A DNA stretch of 64,000 nucleotides from BOG-931 sp963781725 (GTDB lineage Bacteria; Pseudomonadota; Alphaproteobacteria; Rhizobiales; Xanthobacteraceae). The notes under the pieces were generated by a model. It did not search any database. It saw nothing but the letters and a program-made list of their open reading frames with translations, and was not told where the DNA came from. Numbering within the stretch: the first letter of the stretch is position 1; the number at the start of each line of letters is the position of its first letter. Location: positions 1,674,001-1,738,000 of the forward strand of contig CAWAGV010000002.1 in NCBI GenBank assembly GCA_963781725.1, given 5' to 3'. Both the position numbers and the translations under genes were made by a program. Positions 51,611 through 62,503 of this stretch are shown piece by piece.

Positions 51611-52900
51611 ATGAGCGACGCCTTGCTCGACATTCACGGCCTGCGCCAGACGTTTCCGAAAGCCGACGGCGGCGAGCTTCTGGTGCTCGACGGGGTCGAG
51701 CTCAATGTCGCGCAGGGCCAGATCGTCGGGTTGCTCGGCCGCACCGGCTCCGGCAAATCGACATTGCTTCGCCTGATCGCCGGCCTGACGCTGCCCTCGG
51801 ACGGCTCCATCACCTATATGGGCCATCGGGTGAACGCGCCGGCGCCCGGCATCGCCATGGTGTTTCAGGGCTTCGCGCTGTTTCCGTGGTTGACCGTTCT
51901 GGAGAACGTGCAGATCGGGCTCGAAGCGCTGGGGCTGCCCGACGCCGAAATCCGCAAGCGCGCGCTGGCGGCCATCGACCTGATCGGGCTCGACGGTTAC
52001 GAATCGGCCTATCCGCGCGAACTGTCCGGCGGCATGCGGCAGCGGGTCGGGTTCGCCCGCGCGCTGGTCGTACACCCGAATATCCTGCTGATGGACGAGC
52101 CGTTCTCCGCGCTCGACGTGCTGACCGCGGAAACGTTGCGCACCGACTTCCTCGAACTGTGGGGCGACGGCAAGCTGCCGATCAAGGGCGTCATCATGGT
52201 GACGCATAACATCGAGGAAGCGGTGCTGATGTGCGACCGTATCCTGCTGTTCTCCAGCAATCCGGGCCGTATCATCAACGAAATCAAGGTCGATCTGAAG
52301 CAGCCGCGCAACCGGCTCGATCCGCAGTTCCGCGAGCTCGTCGAGAAAATCTACGTGGCGATGACGCAGCGCCGGGGCGCCGCTCAAGCCGGACCGGAGC
52401 GGCAGGTCACGATCAATACGGTGCTGCCGCGCGTTTCGGCCAACCTGTTTTCCGGCCTCGCCGAGACGCTTGCGGCCGCGCCCTACAACGGCAAAGCCGA
52501 CTTGCCGGTGCTCGCCGACGAACTGCACATGGAAGGCGATGAACTTTTTCCCGTTGCCGAGGCAATGCAGATGTTTCATTTCGCCGAAGTCGGGGATGGC
52601 GACATAAAACTTACCGATATCGGCAAGCAGTTCGTGGAACTCGGCATGGACGATCGCAAGAAATTGTTTCAGCGCCAGCTTCTCGCCTACATCCCGCTGG
52701 CGGCGCATATCCGCCGCGTGTTGTCCGAGCGCACCAATCATTTTGCGCCGAAAAGCCGGTTTTTGGACGAATTGGAAGATCATATGAGCACCGAAGATGC
52801 CGAACACACGCTGCGCGCGGTGACGGCATGGGGCCGGTTTGCCGAAACATTCGCCTATGACGACGATTCCGGCGCTTTCAGTCTGGAAAATCCGTCCTGA
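51611..52900 (+). CDS. ABC transporter ATPase with C-terminal AAA-associated domain
   Basis: The 429-residue protein has a full nucleotide-binding domain (about 1-260): Walker A LGRTGSGKSTLL near residue 45, Q-loop MVFQGFALFPWLTV, signature ELSGGMRQRVGFARAL, Walker B ILLMDEPFSALD and the switch His in VTHNIEEA. The remaining 150 residues form the AAA-associated C-terminal domain (LPVLADELHMEGDELFPVAEAM ... LTDIGKQFVE) found with nitrate/sulfonate/bicarbonate importers, possibly a regulatory sensor. AGGGAG precedes the ATG. Confidence 0.9.
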   Translation: MSDALLDIHGLRQTFPKADGGELLVLDGVELNVAQGQIVGLLGRTGSGKSTLLRLIAGLTLPSDGSITYMGHRVNAPAPGIAMVFQGFALFPWLTVLENVQIGLEALGLPDAEIRKRALAAIDLIGLDGYESAYPRELSGGMRQRVGFARALVVHPNILLMDEPFSALDVLTAETLRTDFLELWGDGKLPIKGVIMVTHNIEEAVLMCDRILLFSSNPGRIINEIKVDLKQPRNRLDPQFRELVEKIYVAMTQRRGAAQAGPERQVTINTVLPRVSANLFSGLAETLAAAPYNGKADLPVLADELHMEGDELFPVAEAMQMFHFAEVGDGDIKLTDIGKQFVELGMDDRKKLFQRQLLAYIPLAAHIRRVLSERTNHFAPKSRFLDELEDHMSTEDAEHTLRAVTAWGRFAETFAYDDDSGAFSLENPS

Positions 52901-52958
52901 CAGCCGGGTTTGAGAAAGGACTTTCAGGTCCAAAAACCCACTCACGCTCTATGGTCGA

Positions 52959-52980
52959 GGGTGTCTCAAATGAGACACCC
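52959..52980. promoter_or_regulatory. Perfect 22-bp palindrome GGGTGTCTCA-AA-TGAGACACCC
   Basis: Ten-base arms with a 2-base spacer lie between the ABC ATPase stop and the metal-sensor-like gene. There is no T-run on either strand, so a protein-binding site is more likely than a terminator. TGTCTCA-N2-TGAGACA resembles the dyads bound by Fis-type sigma-54 activators, but no -24/-12 promoter follows. Confidence 0.45.
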
Positions 52981-53040
52981 GGCTTGTCCTGCCGAACGGC
53001 GCGAGTGTAGATTTGCCCACTGCAAGCAAGTGGGGTGACG

Positions 53041-53526
53041 ATGTCCATGCTGCCAAAAATCCAGGGTGGCGCTTATGCACGCTGGCTGCTGCCGGTGTCG
53101 CTGGCGCTCAACGTTTGCTTTGTCGGCGCGGCCAGTGCGGTTGCGTTCCGCTATACCGGCGACGTTCCGCTCTCCGTGGTCGAGCTGGTTAATTTCGGCG
53201 CGATGGATCGGCTCGATCGCGTCGCCACGGCACTGCCGCCTTCCGATGCGCGAGTGATGCGCGACGAGATTCGCAGCAATGAGGAGCGGATTGCCAGCGC
53301 GCAGGCGGATCTCCGTCTTTCCCAGGACGAAGTTCGCAACACATTGCGGGCCGAGCCGTTCAACATCGAGGCGATGCGCGCGGCGATGCAGAGGGTGCAA
53401 ACGGCGCGGGAGAATTATCATACGGTCCTCCAGACCGTGCTCAGTGCCGCCGCGCCGAAAATGTCGGTCGTCGGCCGCAACAAGCTCGCCAGCCTGTCGG
53501 CAGTCCGCGGCAACGTCTCGCCGTAG
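53041..53526 (+). CDS. Periplasmic heavy-metal sensor-like protein (CnrX/Spy type)
   Basis: The 161-residue product has an N-terminal anchor helix (about 15-38; RWLLPVSLALNVCFVGAASAVAF) and a long helical, coiled-coil-like periplasmic part with two helical hairpins (LPPSDARVMRDEIRSNEERIASAQADLRLSQDEVRNTL). This is the pattern of small periplasmic metal-sensing or chaperone proteins. Metal ligands (His, Met) are sparse, so metal binding is uncertain. The ATG at 53041 has GGGG 5 bases upstream. It converges on holA. Confidence 0.65.
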   Translation: MSMLPKIQGGAYARWLLPVSLALNVCFVGAASAVAFRYTGDVPLSVVELVNFGAMDRLDRVATALPPSDARVMRDEIRSNEERIASAQADLRLSQDEVRNTLRAEPFNIEAMRAAMQRVQTARENYHTVLQTVLSAAAPKMSVVGRNKLASLSAVRGNVSP

Positions 53527-53535
53527 CGGCCGGTC

Positions 53536-54558
53536 TCAGGCGGCGCTGCGCCGCGCATTGGCGGCGATCGCCAGCAGTGCGCGCTCGACGATGGTCGCAG
53601 CCAGATCCGCGCTGCGCCGCGACAACAGCACCGCGTCGGCAAGCTCGGTCATCGCGGTGAGCAGCCGCGCTGCGCTCCACAGCCGGAGCGCCGCTTCGAT
53701 ATGGCCGCGGCGGCGGAAGTTCGGCGGCGGCATCAGCGAATCGAACGACGACGACGCGCCGCCTTCGATCGCGGTTTTCCATTTGTGCAGTTGCGCGACC
53801 TGCCGCTGGGCGGCGAACAGGATCGAGCCGACCGAGGTGCCGGCGACACGCGCCTTGGCAAGCTGCGTTTCCAGTTCCGCCGGGCGGCCGGCGAACGCGG
53901 CGTCGACGATATCGTCGAGCCCGAGCGCGGAAGCGTCCGAGACCACGGCGGCGACGTCGTCGGCGCTGACCCGGTCCTGGCCGCGGGCATAGAGCGCGAG
54001 CTTGTTGATTTCGCTGCGCGAAGCCTGCCGGTCGCCGCCGAGCAGCGGGATCAGCATGGCGCGCGCGTCGGGGTCGAGCTTCAGCCCGGCCTCGCGCATT
54101 TCATTGTCGATCAGCTGCGCGCGGTCCTTTTCGTTGTCGGCGTAGCACGGCAGCGCCGCGGCATTCTTCGCCTTCTCGATCATCGCCCGCAGCGGCGCGT
54201 TGCGGCGCAGGTCCCCGGCTTCGATCACGACGCGGCATTCGATCGTCGGCAGCGCGAGGACCGGCTCGACGGCTGGCGCGATGTTGCGGCTGCCGGCTTT
54301 GACCCACACGGCGCGCTTGCCGAACATCGGGATGGTTTGCGCTTCCTCGACCAGCCGTGTCGGCTCGGCGGACAGTTCCTCGCCGTCGAGCCGCGCCAGC
54401 GCGAACGGATCGTTGACGTCGTCGACGGCGGATTTGATCAGGGCGTTGGCGCGTTCGCTGACCAGCCCGGAGTCCGGACCGAACACCAGCACCACCGGCC
54501 GCTTCGGGTCAGGCCGCGCGACGAACGCATCGACATCGTTCGCCTTCACCGCGGTCAT
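53536..54558 (-). CDS. holA: DNA polymerase III subunit delta
   Basis: The 340-residue clamp-loader subunit shows the delta pattern: VVLVFGPDSGLVSERANALIK near residue 22, RLVEEAQTIPMFGKRAVWVK near 68, LIPLLGGDRQASRSEINKLALYARG in the lid domain, and a helical C-terminal domain. It opens the sliding clamp for loading. It starts 2 bp after the leuS stop codon, so the two are coupled. In most relatives lptE lies between leuS and holA; it is absent here. Confidence 0.92.
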   Translation of the reverse strand: MTAVKANDVDAFVARPDPKRPVVLVFGPDSGLVSERANALIKSAVDDVNDPFALARLDGEELSAEPTRLVEEAQTIPMFGKRAVWVKAGSRNIAPAVEPVLALPTIECRVVIEAGDLRRNAPLRAMIEKAKNAAALPCYADNEKDRAQLIDNEMREAGLKLDPDARAMLIPLLGGDRQASRSEINKLALYARGQDRVSADDVAAVVSDASALGLDDIVDAAFAGRPAELETQLAKARVAGTSVGSILFAAQRQVAQLHKWKTAIEGGASSSFDSLMPPPNFRRRGHIEAALRLWSAARLLTAMTELADAVLLSRRSADLAATIVERALLAIAANARRSAA

Positions 54559-54560
54559 TG

Positions 54561-57209
<2,649 letters not shown>

Positions 57210-57211
57210 TT

Positions 57212-57232
57212 GCGGGCTCTTTTAGAGCCCGC
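57212..57232 (-). promoter_or_regulatory. Hairpin immediately upstream of the leuS start codon
   Basis: GCGGGCTC-TAAAA-GAGCCCGC (minus-strand reading) is a perfect 8-bp stem with a 5-base loop ending 2 bases before the leuS ATG. It occupies the place of the ribosome-binding site, so it could limit translation initiation. No T-run, so not an intrinsic terminator. Confidence 0.45.
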
Positions 57233-57254
57233 CGGTCCGCGGGGGAAGGGGTCT

Positions 57255-57374
57255 TTACTGTGCCGCCGCAAGCATCATCTGCGCCGGTCCGTGGGCGGCC
57301 GGCGGGTTGACGCCGGGATCGCCGCCGCCGGCCGGGTCCATCGGGAATCCGCGACCGATGGGGCGCGCCTTCAC
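57255..57374 (-). CDS. Possible 39-codon ORF coupled to the peptide-type receptor
   Basis: A GTG overlaps the receptor stop codon as GTGA and opens a 39-codon frame (VKARPIGRGFPMDPAGGG ... MMLAAAQ) ending in TAA. The overlap is the kind used for coupled genes, but the product is Pro/Gly/Ala-rich low complexity and could be chance in GC-rich DNA. No family. Confidence 0.2.
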   Translation of the reverse strand: MKARPIGRGFPMDPAGGGDPGVNPPAAHGPAQMMLAAAQ

Positions 57375-58975
57375 GTTTTCACCAGCGTCCGGTAATCAAT
57401 CTGGCGATGGAACCAGTAGCGATAGCCGCCGATGTTCTTCTGCATCGCGACATAGGCGGACGGCTGGTAAACCGGGACTGACGCGACGTCGTCGTACATG
57501 ATCGCGAGAAATTTCTTGATGGCGTCATCGTATTTGACCGGGTCGCGCTCGAACCGCGCTTCGTGCAGTATCGCCATTGCTGCGTCGTTGTCGAAATCGC
57601 CGGAATTGAAGATCGACGTCTTTCCCAGCGCCATTTCCAGATAGTAGTTGGGATAGTCGAGCCAGCCGGCGAACAGGTTGGTGAGGAACGGCAGCGACTT
57701 GTTGCTGAAGCTCGAGCGCCAATTGGCGCCGGCGATCTTGTCGAGCGTCACTTTCACCCCGATCTGGTTCAGGTTCTCCTGGATCAGAACGCTCATCGGC
57801 TCGAGAATGCCGGCGGCGCCGGCGTCGAAGGAAAACGTGGTCTCGAAACCGTCAGGGTGGCCGGCTTCCGCCAACAGCGCCTTCGCTTTGGCAAGATCGG
57901 TGTAGAACGGCGACCGCTGCGGCCATTTGGCGTCCGCCGGCTGTGCCGGCCCGCCGAACAGCGGACGCGTCGTCTCGTAGAGCGCGACGTCCATGATCTT
58001 CTCATAAGGGATGGCGTAAGCGACGGCGCGCCGGACCTTCACGTTGTCGAACGGCGGCATCTTCTCGTTCATGACGACGAATTGCACGGCGTTGTCGATC
58101 GGAGTCGAATAGACTTTGACTTTTCCCTCGCGCTTCATTTCGACAATGTCTTTCGGCGGAAATTCGTTGGAGACATCGACGTCGCCGCGTTCGAGGAGTG
58201 CCCGGCGGGTCGCTGCCGACGGCACAACGCGCCAGACCACACGCTCGGTCTTCGGCAGCGGTCCGGACTTCCAGTTATCGAAGCGCGCGTAGGTGATGCT
58301 GTCCGGCGTTCGCTCGACGATCCGATAGGCGCCGCCGCCGGCCAGATTGGTTTTCGACCACTCCAGTCCCCAGGGATCGTTCGCGGTCGCGTTTTTCTTG
58401 ATCAGCTCCGAATTAAGAATGTTCGGCACCGAGAACGCCAGGTTCGGCAGCATCTGCCGGTCGAAGCGGTCGTAGTCGATACGGAACGTGTGATCGTCCA
58501 CCACGACAAACTGTTCCGGGCTGCTGAGCGATGCGGTGCTCATCTGGAAGCGCGGATTGCCGCCGGCGGCAAGGGCGCGGTCGAGCGACCACTTCACATC
58601 GCGTGCCGTGACCGGCGCGCCGTCATGGAACGTCGCATCTTTCCGCAACTTCATTGTCACGGCATGGCCGTTGTCGTCCCACTCTTCGGCAAGCTCCGGG
58701 GCGGGTTTGGTGGCGTTGGCGTGGTCGGTGCCGTTCGCGTCCTTTTCGACTTGCAACGACAGCAAGCGGTCGTAGCAATTCCAGGCGACTTCGTATGAGC
58801 CGCGATTGGCACCCGCCGTGTGCGGGTCCACGCTGTTCGCGCCGGATTCGGAAATCAGCAAAAGGGTCTGGCTTGACGATTGTGCGCGCGCCAGATGCGG
58901 TGCCGCGAGGCTGGCCAGTCCGGCTGTGGTTGCCTTTAGAAAGTCGCGTCGTCTGATCGTACTGCGGGCACGCAT
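57371..58975 (-). CDS. ABC transporter substrate-binding protein, family 5 (peptide/nickel type), Tat-exported
   Basis: The 534-residue precursor begins with a twin-arginine signal (RRRDFLKATTAGLASLAAPHLARA), then the family-5 fold: SVDPHTAGANRGSYEVAWNCYDRLL, KLRKDATFHDGAPVTARDVKWSLDRAL (family signature) and VRRAVAYAIPYEKIMDVAL. Family members bind peptides, nickel, opines or sugars. No permease or ATPase genes adjoin it. The ATG at 58975 has AAAGG 7 bases upstream; ATGs at 59002 and 59026 would place extra residues before the Tat motif. Confidence 0.9.
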   Translation of the reverse strand: MRARSTIRRRDFLKATTAGLASLAAPHLARAQSSSQTLLLISESGANSVDPHTAGANRGSYEVAWNCYDRLLSLQVEKDANGTDHANATKPAPELAEEWDDNGHAVTMKLRKDATFHDGAPVTARDVKWSLDRALAAGGNPRFQMSTASLSSPEQFVVVDDHTFRIDYDRFDRQMLPNLAFSVPNILNSELIKKNATANDPWGLEWSKTNLAGGGAYRIVERTPDSITYARFDNWKSGPLPKTERVVWRVVPSAATRRALLERGDVDVSNEFPPKDIVEMKREGKVKVYSTPIDNAVQFVVMNEKMPPFDNVKVRRAVAYAIPYEKIMDVALYETTRPLFGGPAQPADAKWPQRSPFYTDLAKAKALLAEAGHPDGFETTFSFDAGAAGILEPMSVLIQENLNQIGVKVTLDKIAGANWRSSFSNKSLPFLTNLFAGWLDYPNYYLEMALGKTSIFNSGDFDNDAAMAILHEARFERDPVKYDDAIKKFLAIMYDDVASVPVYQPSAYVAMQKNIGGYRYWFHRQIDYRTLVKT

Positions 58976-59141
58976 TGGGGCACCTTTCAGTGTGTTCCCC
59001 ATTGCTGCGAGCAAGATCGAGGCCAAGCGGCGTTGCTGATTCGGGTTCCTGTTCTGCCCGCTTTCGCTGGCGGTTGGGTTTCGCTAGGTTCGCCGCCCTT
59101 AGGGGCGCGGATAACGGCTGGCCTCTCAGGTAGAGGTCACT

Positions 59142-60098
59142 ATGGATTACACCACACTCGGCAACACCGGTTTGCGCGTCAGCGTCGCCGGTCTCGGCAC
59201 CGGCGGGTTCTCCCGCATGGGGCTGAAGACCGGAAAGAGCGAGGATGAGTCGGCACGCCTCGTGCTCGATGCCGTCGATCTCGGCGTCAATTTCATCGAC
59301 ACCGCGCCGTCCTACGGCACCGAGGGCGTGGTCGGCCGGGCGCTGAAGTCCCTTCAACGCGACAAGGTGGTGGTGGCGACCAAGACGCACGTCTTTCGCG
59401 ACGGCAAATGGACGTCGCCGCAGGAGCTGGTGGCGAGCCTCGACAATTCGCTGCGCCTGATCGGCACCGACTATATCGACGTGTTCAACCTGCACGGCGT
59501 CGAGACGCAGATGTACGACCATGCCTTGAACGTGCTGGCGCCGGCGCTGACCGAGCAGAAGCGCAAGGGCAAGATCAGGCATATCGGGCTGACCGAGAAT
59601 CCGATCGTCGATCACACCAATGCGGCGCTGAAGCTCGCGCTGAACGATCCGGTGTGGGAAGTCTATATGGTGGGCTTCCACATGATGCATCAGGGCGCGC
59701 GGCAGAACGTGTTTCCGCTCACCCGGCAAAACGGCATCGGCACGCTGCTGATGTTCGCGGTGCGCAGCATCTTCGCCGATCCGCCGCGGGTGGCGCGCGA
59801 GATCAAGGCGCTCGCCGCCAAGGGCCTGGTCGACCAATCGCTGGCGCAAACCGACGATCCGCTCGGCTTTCTGGCGCATCCGGGCGGCGCCGCCAGCATG
59901 ATCGAGGCAGCGTATCGCTTCGTGCGCCACGAGCCCGGCGTCGATGTCGTGCTGTTCGGCACCGGCGACGCCGCGCATCTGCGCAGCAACATTGCGGCGC
60001 TGCTCAAGCCGCCACTGCCGGAGGCCGACCGCCAGAAACTCACGGCGCTGTTCGGCCATCTCAAGGGCATCGGTCTCGACGGTCATCAGGGGCGCTAA
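59142..60098 (+). CDS. Aldo/keto reductase
   Basis: The 318-residue TIM-barrel protein shows the AKR features: MDYTTLGNTGLRVSVAGLGTGGFS at the start, the catalytic Asp and Tyr in NFIDTAPSYG, Lys in VVVATKTHV and His in DVFNLHGVE, plus IRHIGLTENP. It should reduce aldehydes or ketones with NADPH. AGAGG lies 6 bases upstream of the ATG. It is divergent from the Tat-exported receptor gene. Substrate unknown. Confidence 0.92.
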   Translation: MDYTTLGNTGLRVSVAGLGTGGFSRMGLKTGKSEDESARLVLDAVDLGVNFIDTAPSYGTEGVVGRALKSLQRDKVVVATKTHVFRDGKWTSPQELVASLDNSLRLIGTDYIDVFNLHGVETQMYDHALNVLAPALTEQKRKGKIRHIGLTENPIVDHTNAALKLALNDPVWEVYMVGFHMMHQGARQNVFPLTRQNGIGTLLMFAVRSIFADPPRVAREIKALAAKGLVDQSLAQTDDPLGFLAHPGGAASMIEAAYRFVRHEPGVDVVLFGTGDAAHLRSNIAALLKPPLPEADRQKLTALFGHLKGIGLDGHQGR

Positions 60099-60199
60099 AG
60101 CCTTCCTTCTCCCGGGTCGAACGGCGGTCGCGGCGCGCCCTGCGGCCGCCGCAAAGTGCCGACAAAACAATCCGCACTTCGCGGAACAGGGAGAACGCC

Positions 60200-60943
60200 A
60201 TGACCACATTGATGACCACCTTTCGTGGGTCGTTGCGGGTTGCGGCATGCGTCGTCGCTTTTGCGGCCGCGCCCGCTTCGGCACAGGCGCCGCAGACGGC
60301 GCAGGGTTCGGCGGCGGATGCGGCGATCGTGGTCACGGGCGAGGGCAGTGTCAGCGCCGCGCCGGATTATGCCGCTATCGGCGCCGGCGTCGTGACCCGT
60401 GCCAAGACCGCGGGTGAAGCGGTCGACGCCAACGCCAGGGCGATGGCCGCGGTGATCGCCGCGCTGACCGATTCCGGCATTGCGCGCAACGACATCCAGA
60501 CCGCGCAGTTATCGCTGCAACCGGTTTACACGGCGCCAATCTCGGGCGGCGAGCAAAAGCTGACCGGCTTCAGCGTCGCGAACCAACTCACCATCAAGAT
60601 CCGCGATCTTGGCAAAGCCGGCACCATTCTCGACAAGCTGGTTGCCGCGGGCGCGACCGAGATCGGCGCCATCGACTATCTGCATGCCAATGCCTCGGCG
60701 CTGCTCGATCAGGCGCGGCAGGCCGCGATTGCCGACGCGCGCCGCAAGGCGGAGCTTTACGCCAAGGCTGCGGGGCTCAATCTTGGCGGCGTCGCCTTCA
60801 TCACCGAGGACAGCGGCTCTGCGCCGCCGGTGTTCGGCAAGATGCTGCGCGCCGCGCCGATGGCGGCAGCGCCGACGCAAATTTTGAGTGGCGAAGACAC
60901 GCTGCGTGTTCAGGTCAGCGTCGGCTTCGACGTTGTGCACTAG
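60200..60943 (+). CDS. SIMPL domain (DUF541) exported protein
   Basis: The 247-residue precursor has a signal peptide (hydrophobic VAACVVAFAAAPASA, cleavage near AQAPQ) and the SIMPL/DUF541 fold: VVTGEGSVSAAPDYAAIGAGV, IQTAQLSLQPVYTAPISGGEQKLTGFSVANQLTIKIRDLGKAG and QARQAAIADARRKAELYAKAAGL. Members form periplasmic or outer-membrane oligomers and are tied to oxidative stress tolerance in some bacteria. GGGAGAA precedes the ATG. Confidence 0.9.
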   Translation: MTTLMTTFRGSLRVAACVVAFAAAPASAQAPQTAQGSAADAAIVVTGEGSVSAAPDYAAIGAGVVTRAKTAGEAVDANARAMAAVIAALTDSGIARNDIQTAQLSLQPVYTAPISGGEQKLTGFSVANQLTIKIRDLGKAGTILDKLVAAGATEIGAIDYLHANASALLDQARQAAIADARRKAELYAKAAGLNLGGVAFITEDSGSAPPVFGKMLRAAPMAAAPTQILSGEDTLRVQVSVGFDVVH

Positions 60944-60974
60944 AGATTCAGGAAGTTCTGCCGCCTGACGAAGC

Positions 60975-61247
60975 TTAGCCGCCCAAACTGTCCGGCTCGA
61001 TCATCGCCTGCGAGCGCTTGGCCGCCGTGGTGCGCGGGTGCTTGTCATGCAGGAAGATCGCCAGCTGCGGCCGCAGCTTCACATCCTGTGCGGTGGTCGC
61101 CTCGCGGAACAGCCGGGTTTGCAGGCTGGTGGGAATGTCGCCCCACAACTTGAGCACGGCCTCGCCGAGGGCGCGTGCCAGCTGTTCGGACGTGTCTTTC
61201 GGGCAAGAATCTTCCGAAAAAGTCTCACGGGTACGGTAGGCGTTCAT
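60975..61247 (-). CDS. 90-residue protein of unknown function, likely in the general stress regulon
   Basis: The product (MNAYRTRETFSEDSCPKDTSEQL ...) has a helical middle (LARALGEAVLKLWGDIPTSLQTRLFREATTAQD) and a basic C-terminal part (FLHDKHPRTTAAKRSQA). It has no signal peptide or membrane segment. GGAG lies 6 bases before the ATG, and an EcfG-type promoter lies 30 bp further up. It lies downstream of the HWE histidine kinase gene. It does not resemble NepR. Function unknown. Confidence 0.65.
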   Translation of the reverse strand: MNAYRTRETFSEDSCPKDTSEQLARALGEAVLKLWGDIPTSLQTRLFREATTAQDVKLRPQLAIFLHDKHPRTTAAKRSQAMIEPDSLGG

Positions 61248-61278
61248 AGCCAACTCCAGCGTCGAGACAGTAACAAAT

Positions 61279-61303
61279 AACGCCCGGCCGGCGGGAAAGT
61301 TCC
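61279..61303 (-). promoter_or_regulatory. Candidate EcfG (general stress sigma) promoter
   Basis: On the minus strand GGAAC (61303-61299) and GTT (61281-61279) are separated by exactly 17 bases, matching the alphaproteobacterial EcfG consensus GGAAC-N16/17-GTT. Initiation near 61272 gives a leader of about 25 nt to the ATG at 61247. Confidence 0.65.
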
Positions 61304-61321
61304 AACTTGGCGCACGGCAGC

Positions 61322-62284
61322 TCACTGGCCGCTGAAATACATGTCGCAGCGCAGCCCGGCCGGATCGAAGTCGAAGGTGGTCCGGCCTGACAGCGATTTC
61401 AGGCTTTCCGTCACGATCACGGTGCCGAAGCCTTGCCGGGTCGGCGGCGCAACCGCCGGGCCGTTCTGCTCGCGCCAGGTCAGCTGCACCATCCGGCCAT
61501 CGGCCTGCCAGTCGACGGCGACGCGGCCGTTCGGATGCGACAGTGCGCCGTGCTTCATCGCATTGGTCACCAACTCGTGGAACACCAGACCGAGCTTGCG
61601 CGCGGCGTCTGCAGACACTTCGATATAGGGCCCCGAGGTCCGCAACCGTGCTCCTGGATTCGGCGCGAATTCCAGCGCCAGCAGCGCCGGCAGCGGCACC
61701 GTTTTCTCGTCGGATTGATTGACTAGATCGTTCGCCGAGCTGACCGCGCGCACCCGCCCGGCGATGGCATCGGCACTGGCGCGGTCGTTGACCAGCGTGT
61801 TGCGCACGATGGATTCGACCACCGAATAAGTGTTGCGGCCGCGGTGCTGCATTTCCCGCAGCAACAACTCGCGCTCGCGGTCGCGCCGGCGCAGCTTGAT
61901 CCAGGCGTCGCGGTACAGATGCGACATGACGACGAGACAGCCGCTCGACGCCGCAAACAGCATCAGGTTGCCGATTTCTTCGCCGTTGAGTTGGCTGAAC
62001 GAGAACAGCGGCGGAATGAATGCCCACCAGGCGATGAGGATTGAACCGACGATCGTGACAATGCCGGCCGGCGTGCCGGCGACCAGCGCGGCGAGCAGCA
62101 CTGCCGGATAAAACGTCGGAAACAGCGCGTTGATGCCAAGGCTGGCAACAGCCATGCGCAGCAGCGTGGCGGCAACGAGACAGGCAACGACGGTGCCCGC
62201 GGCTTTCCATGAATAAGGAAGCACGCGCTCGACAAAACGCGCCCGGCGATCCGTTTGCGACTGATGCCTCACGCTCATCGCCAC
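61322..62284 (-). CDS. HWE-family sensor histidine kinase with DUF4118 membrane domain
   Basis: The 320-residue product has four N-terminal hydrophobic helices (about 28-45, 58-70, 73-92, 105-122), the DUF4118/KdpD-like layout, then an HWE dimerisation box with the phospho-accepting His147 in REMQHRGRNTYSVVESIV. The ATPase part has VFHELVTNAMKHGAL, the HWE-type WREQNGP and a GFGTVIV loop. HWE kinases often feed the PhyR-EcfG stress pathway, which fits the EcfG-type promoter of the next gene. No receiver gene adjoins. Confidence 0.9.
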   Translation of the reverse strand: MAMSVRHQSQTDRRARFVERVLPYSWKAAGTVVACLVAATLLRMAVASLGINALFPTFYPAVLLAALVAGTPAGIVTIVGSILIAWWAFIPPLFSFSQLNGEEIGNLMLFAASSGCLVVMSHLYRDAWIKLRRRDRERELLLREMQHRGRNTYSVVESIVRNTLVNDRASADAIAGRVRAVSSANDLVNQSDEKTVPLPALLALEFAPNPGARLRTSGPYIEVSADAARKLGLVFHELVTNAMKHGALSHPNGRVAVDWQADGRMVQLTWREQNGPAVAPPTRQGFGTVIVTESLKSLSGRTTFDFDPAGLRCDMYFSGQ

Positions 62285-62503
62285 GCCGCAGGTCTTGACC
62301 CGTCCGGTTCCCGGCGGCTCTCGATCACACCGTAGTGTGGCCGATAAACGTCGATCTCACAATCTTCGCTTTCCCATTGCAGGCAAAGGGAAATTTTTAC
62401 GTCATGTGCAGGATGTGACAGCCCCGCCGGACGCTTTAGCGTCCTGCGCGATTTGACTCAAATGCACAATGACCGTCAAAAGCGGCGCGTGTGGGGAGGA
62501 CTC
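62285..62503. other. Intergenic region between the kinase and HpaB genes
   Basis: No ORF is supported. Two small dyads are visible: CACAC-CGTA-GTGTG at 62328-62341, in the kinase promoter area, and GGACGC-TTTA-GCGTCC at 62429-62444, which may end the HpaB transcript although no T-run follows. Confidence 0.5.
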
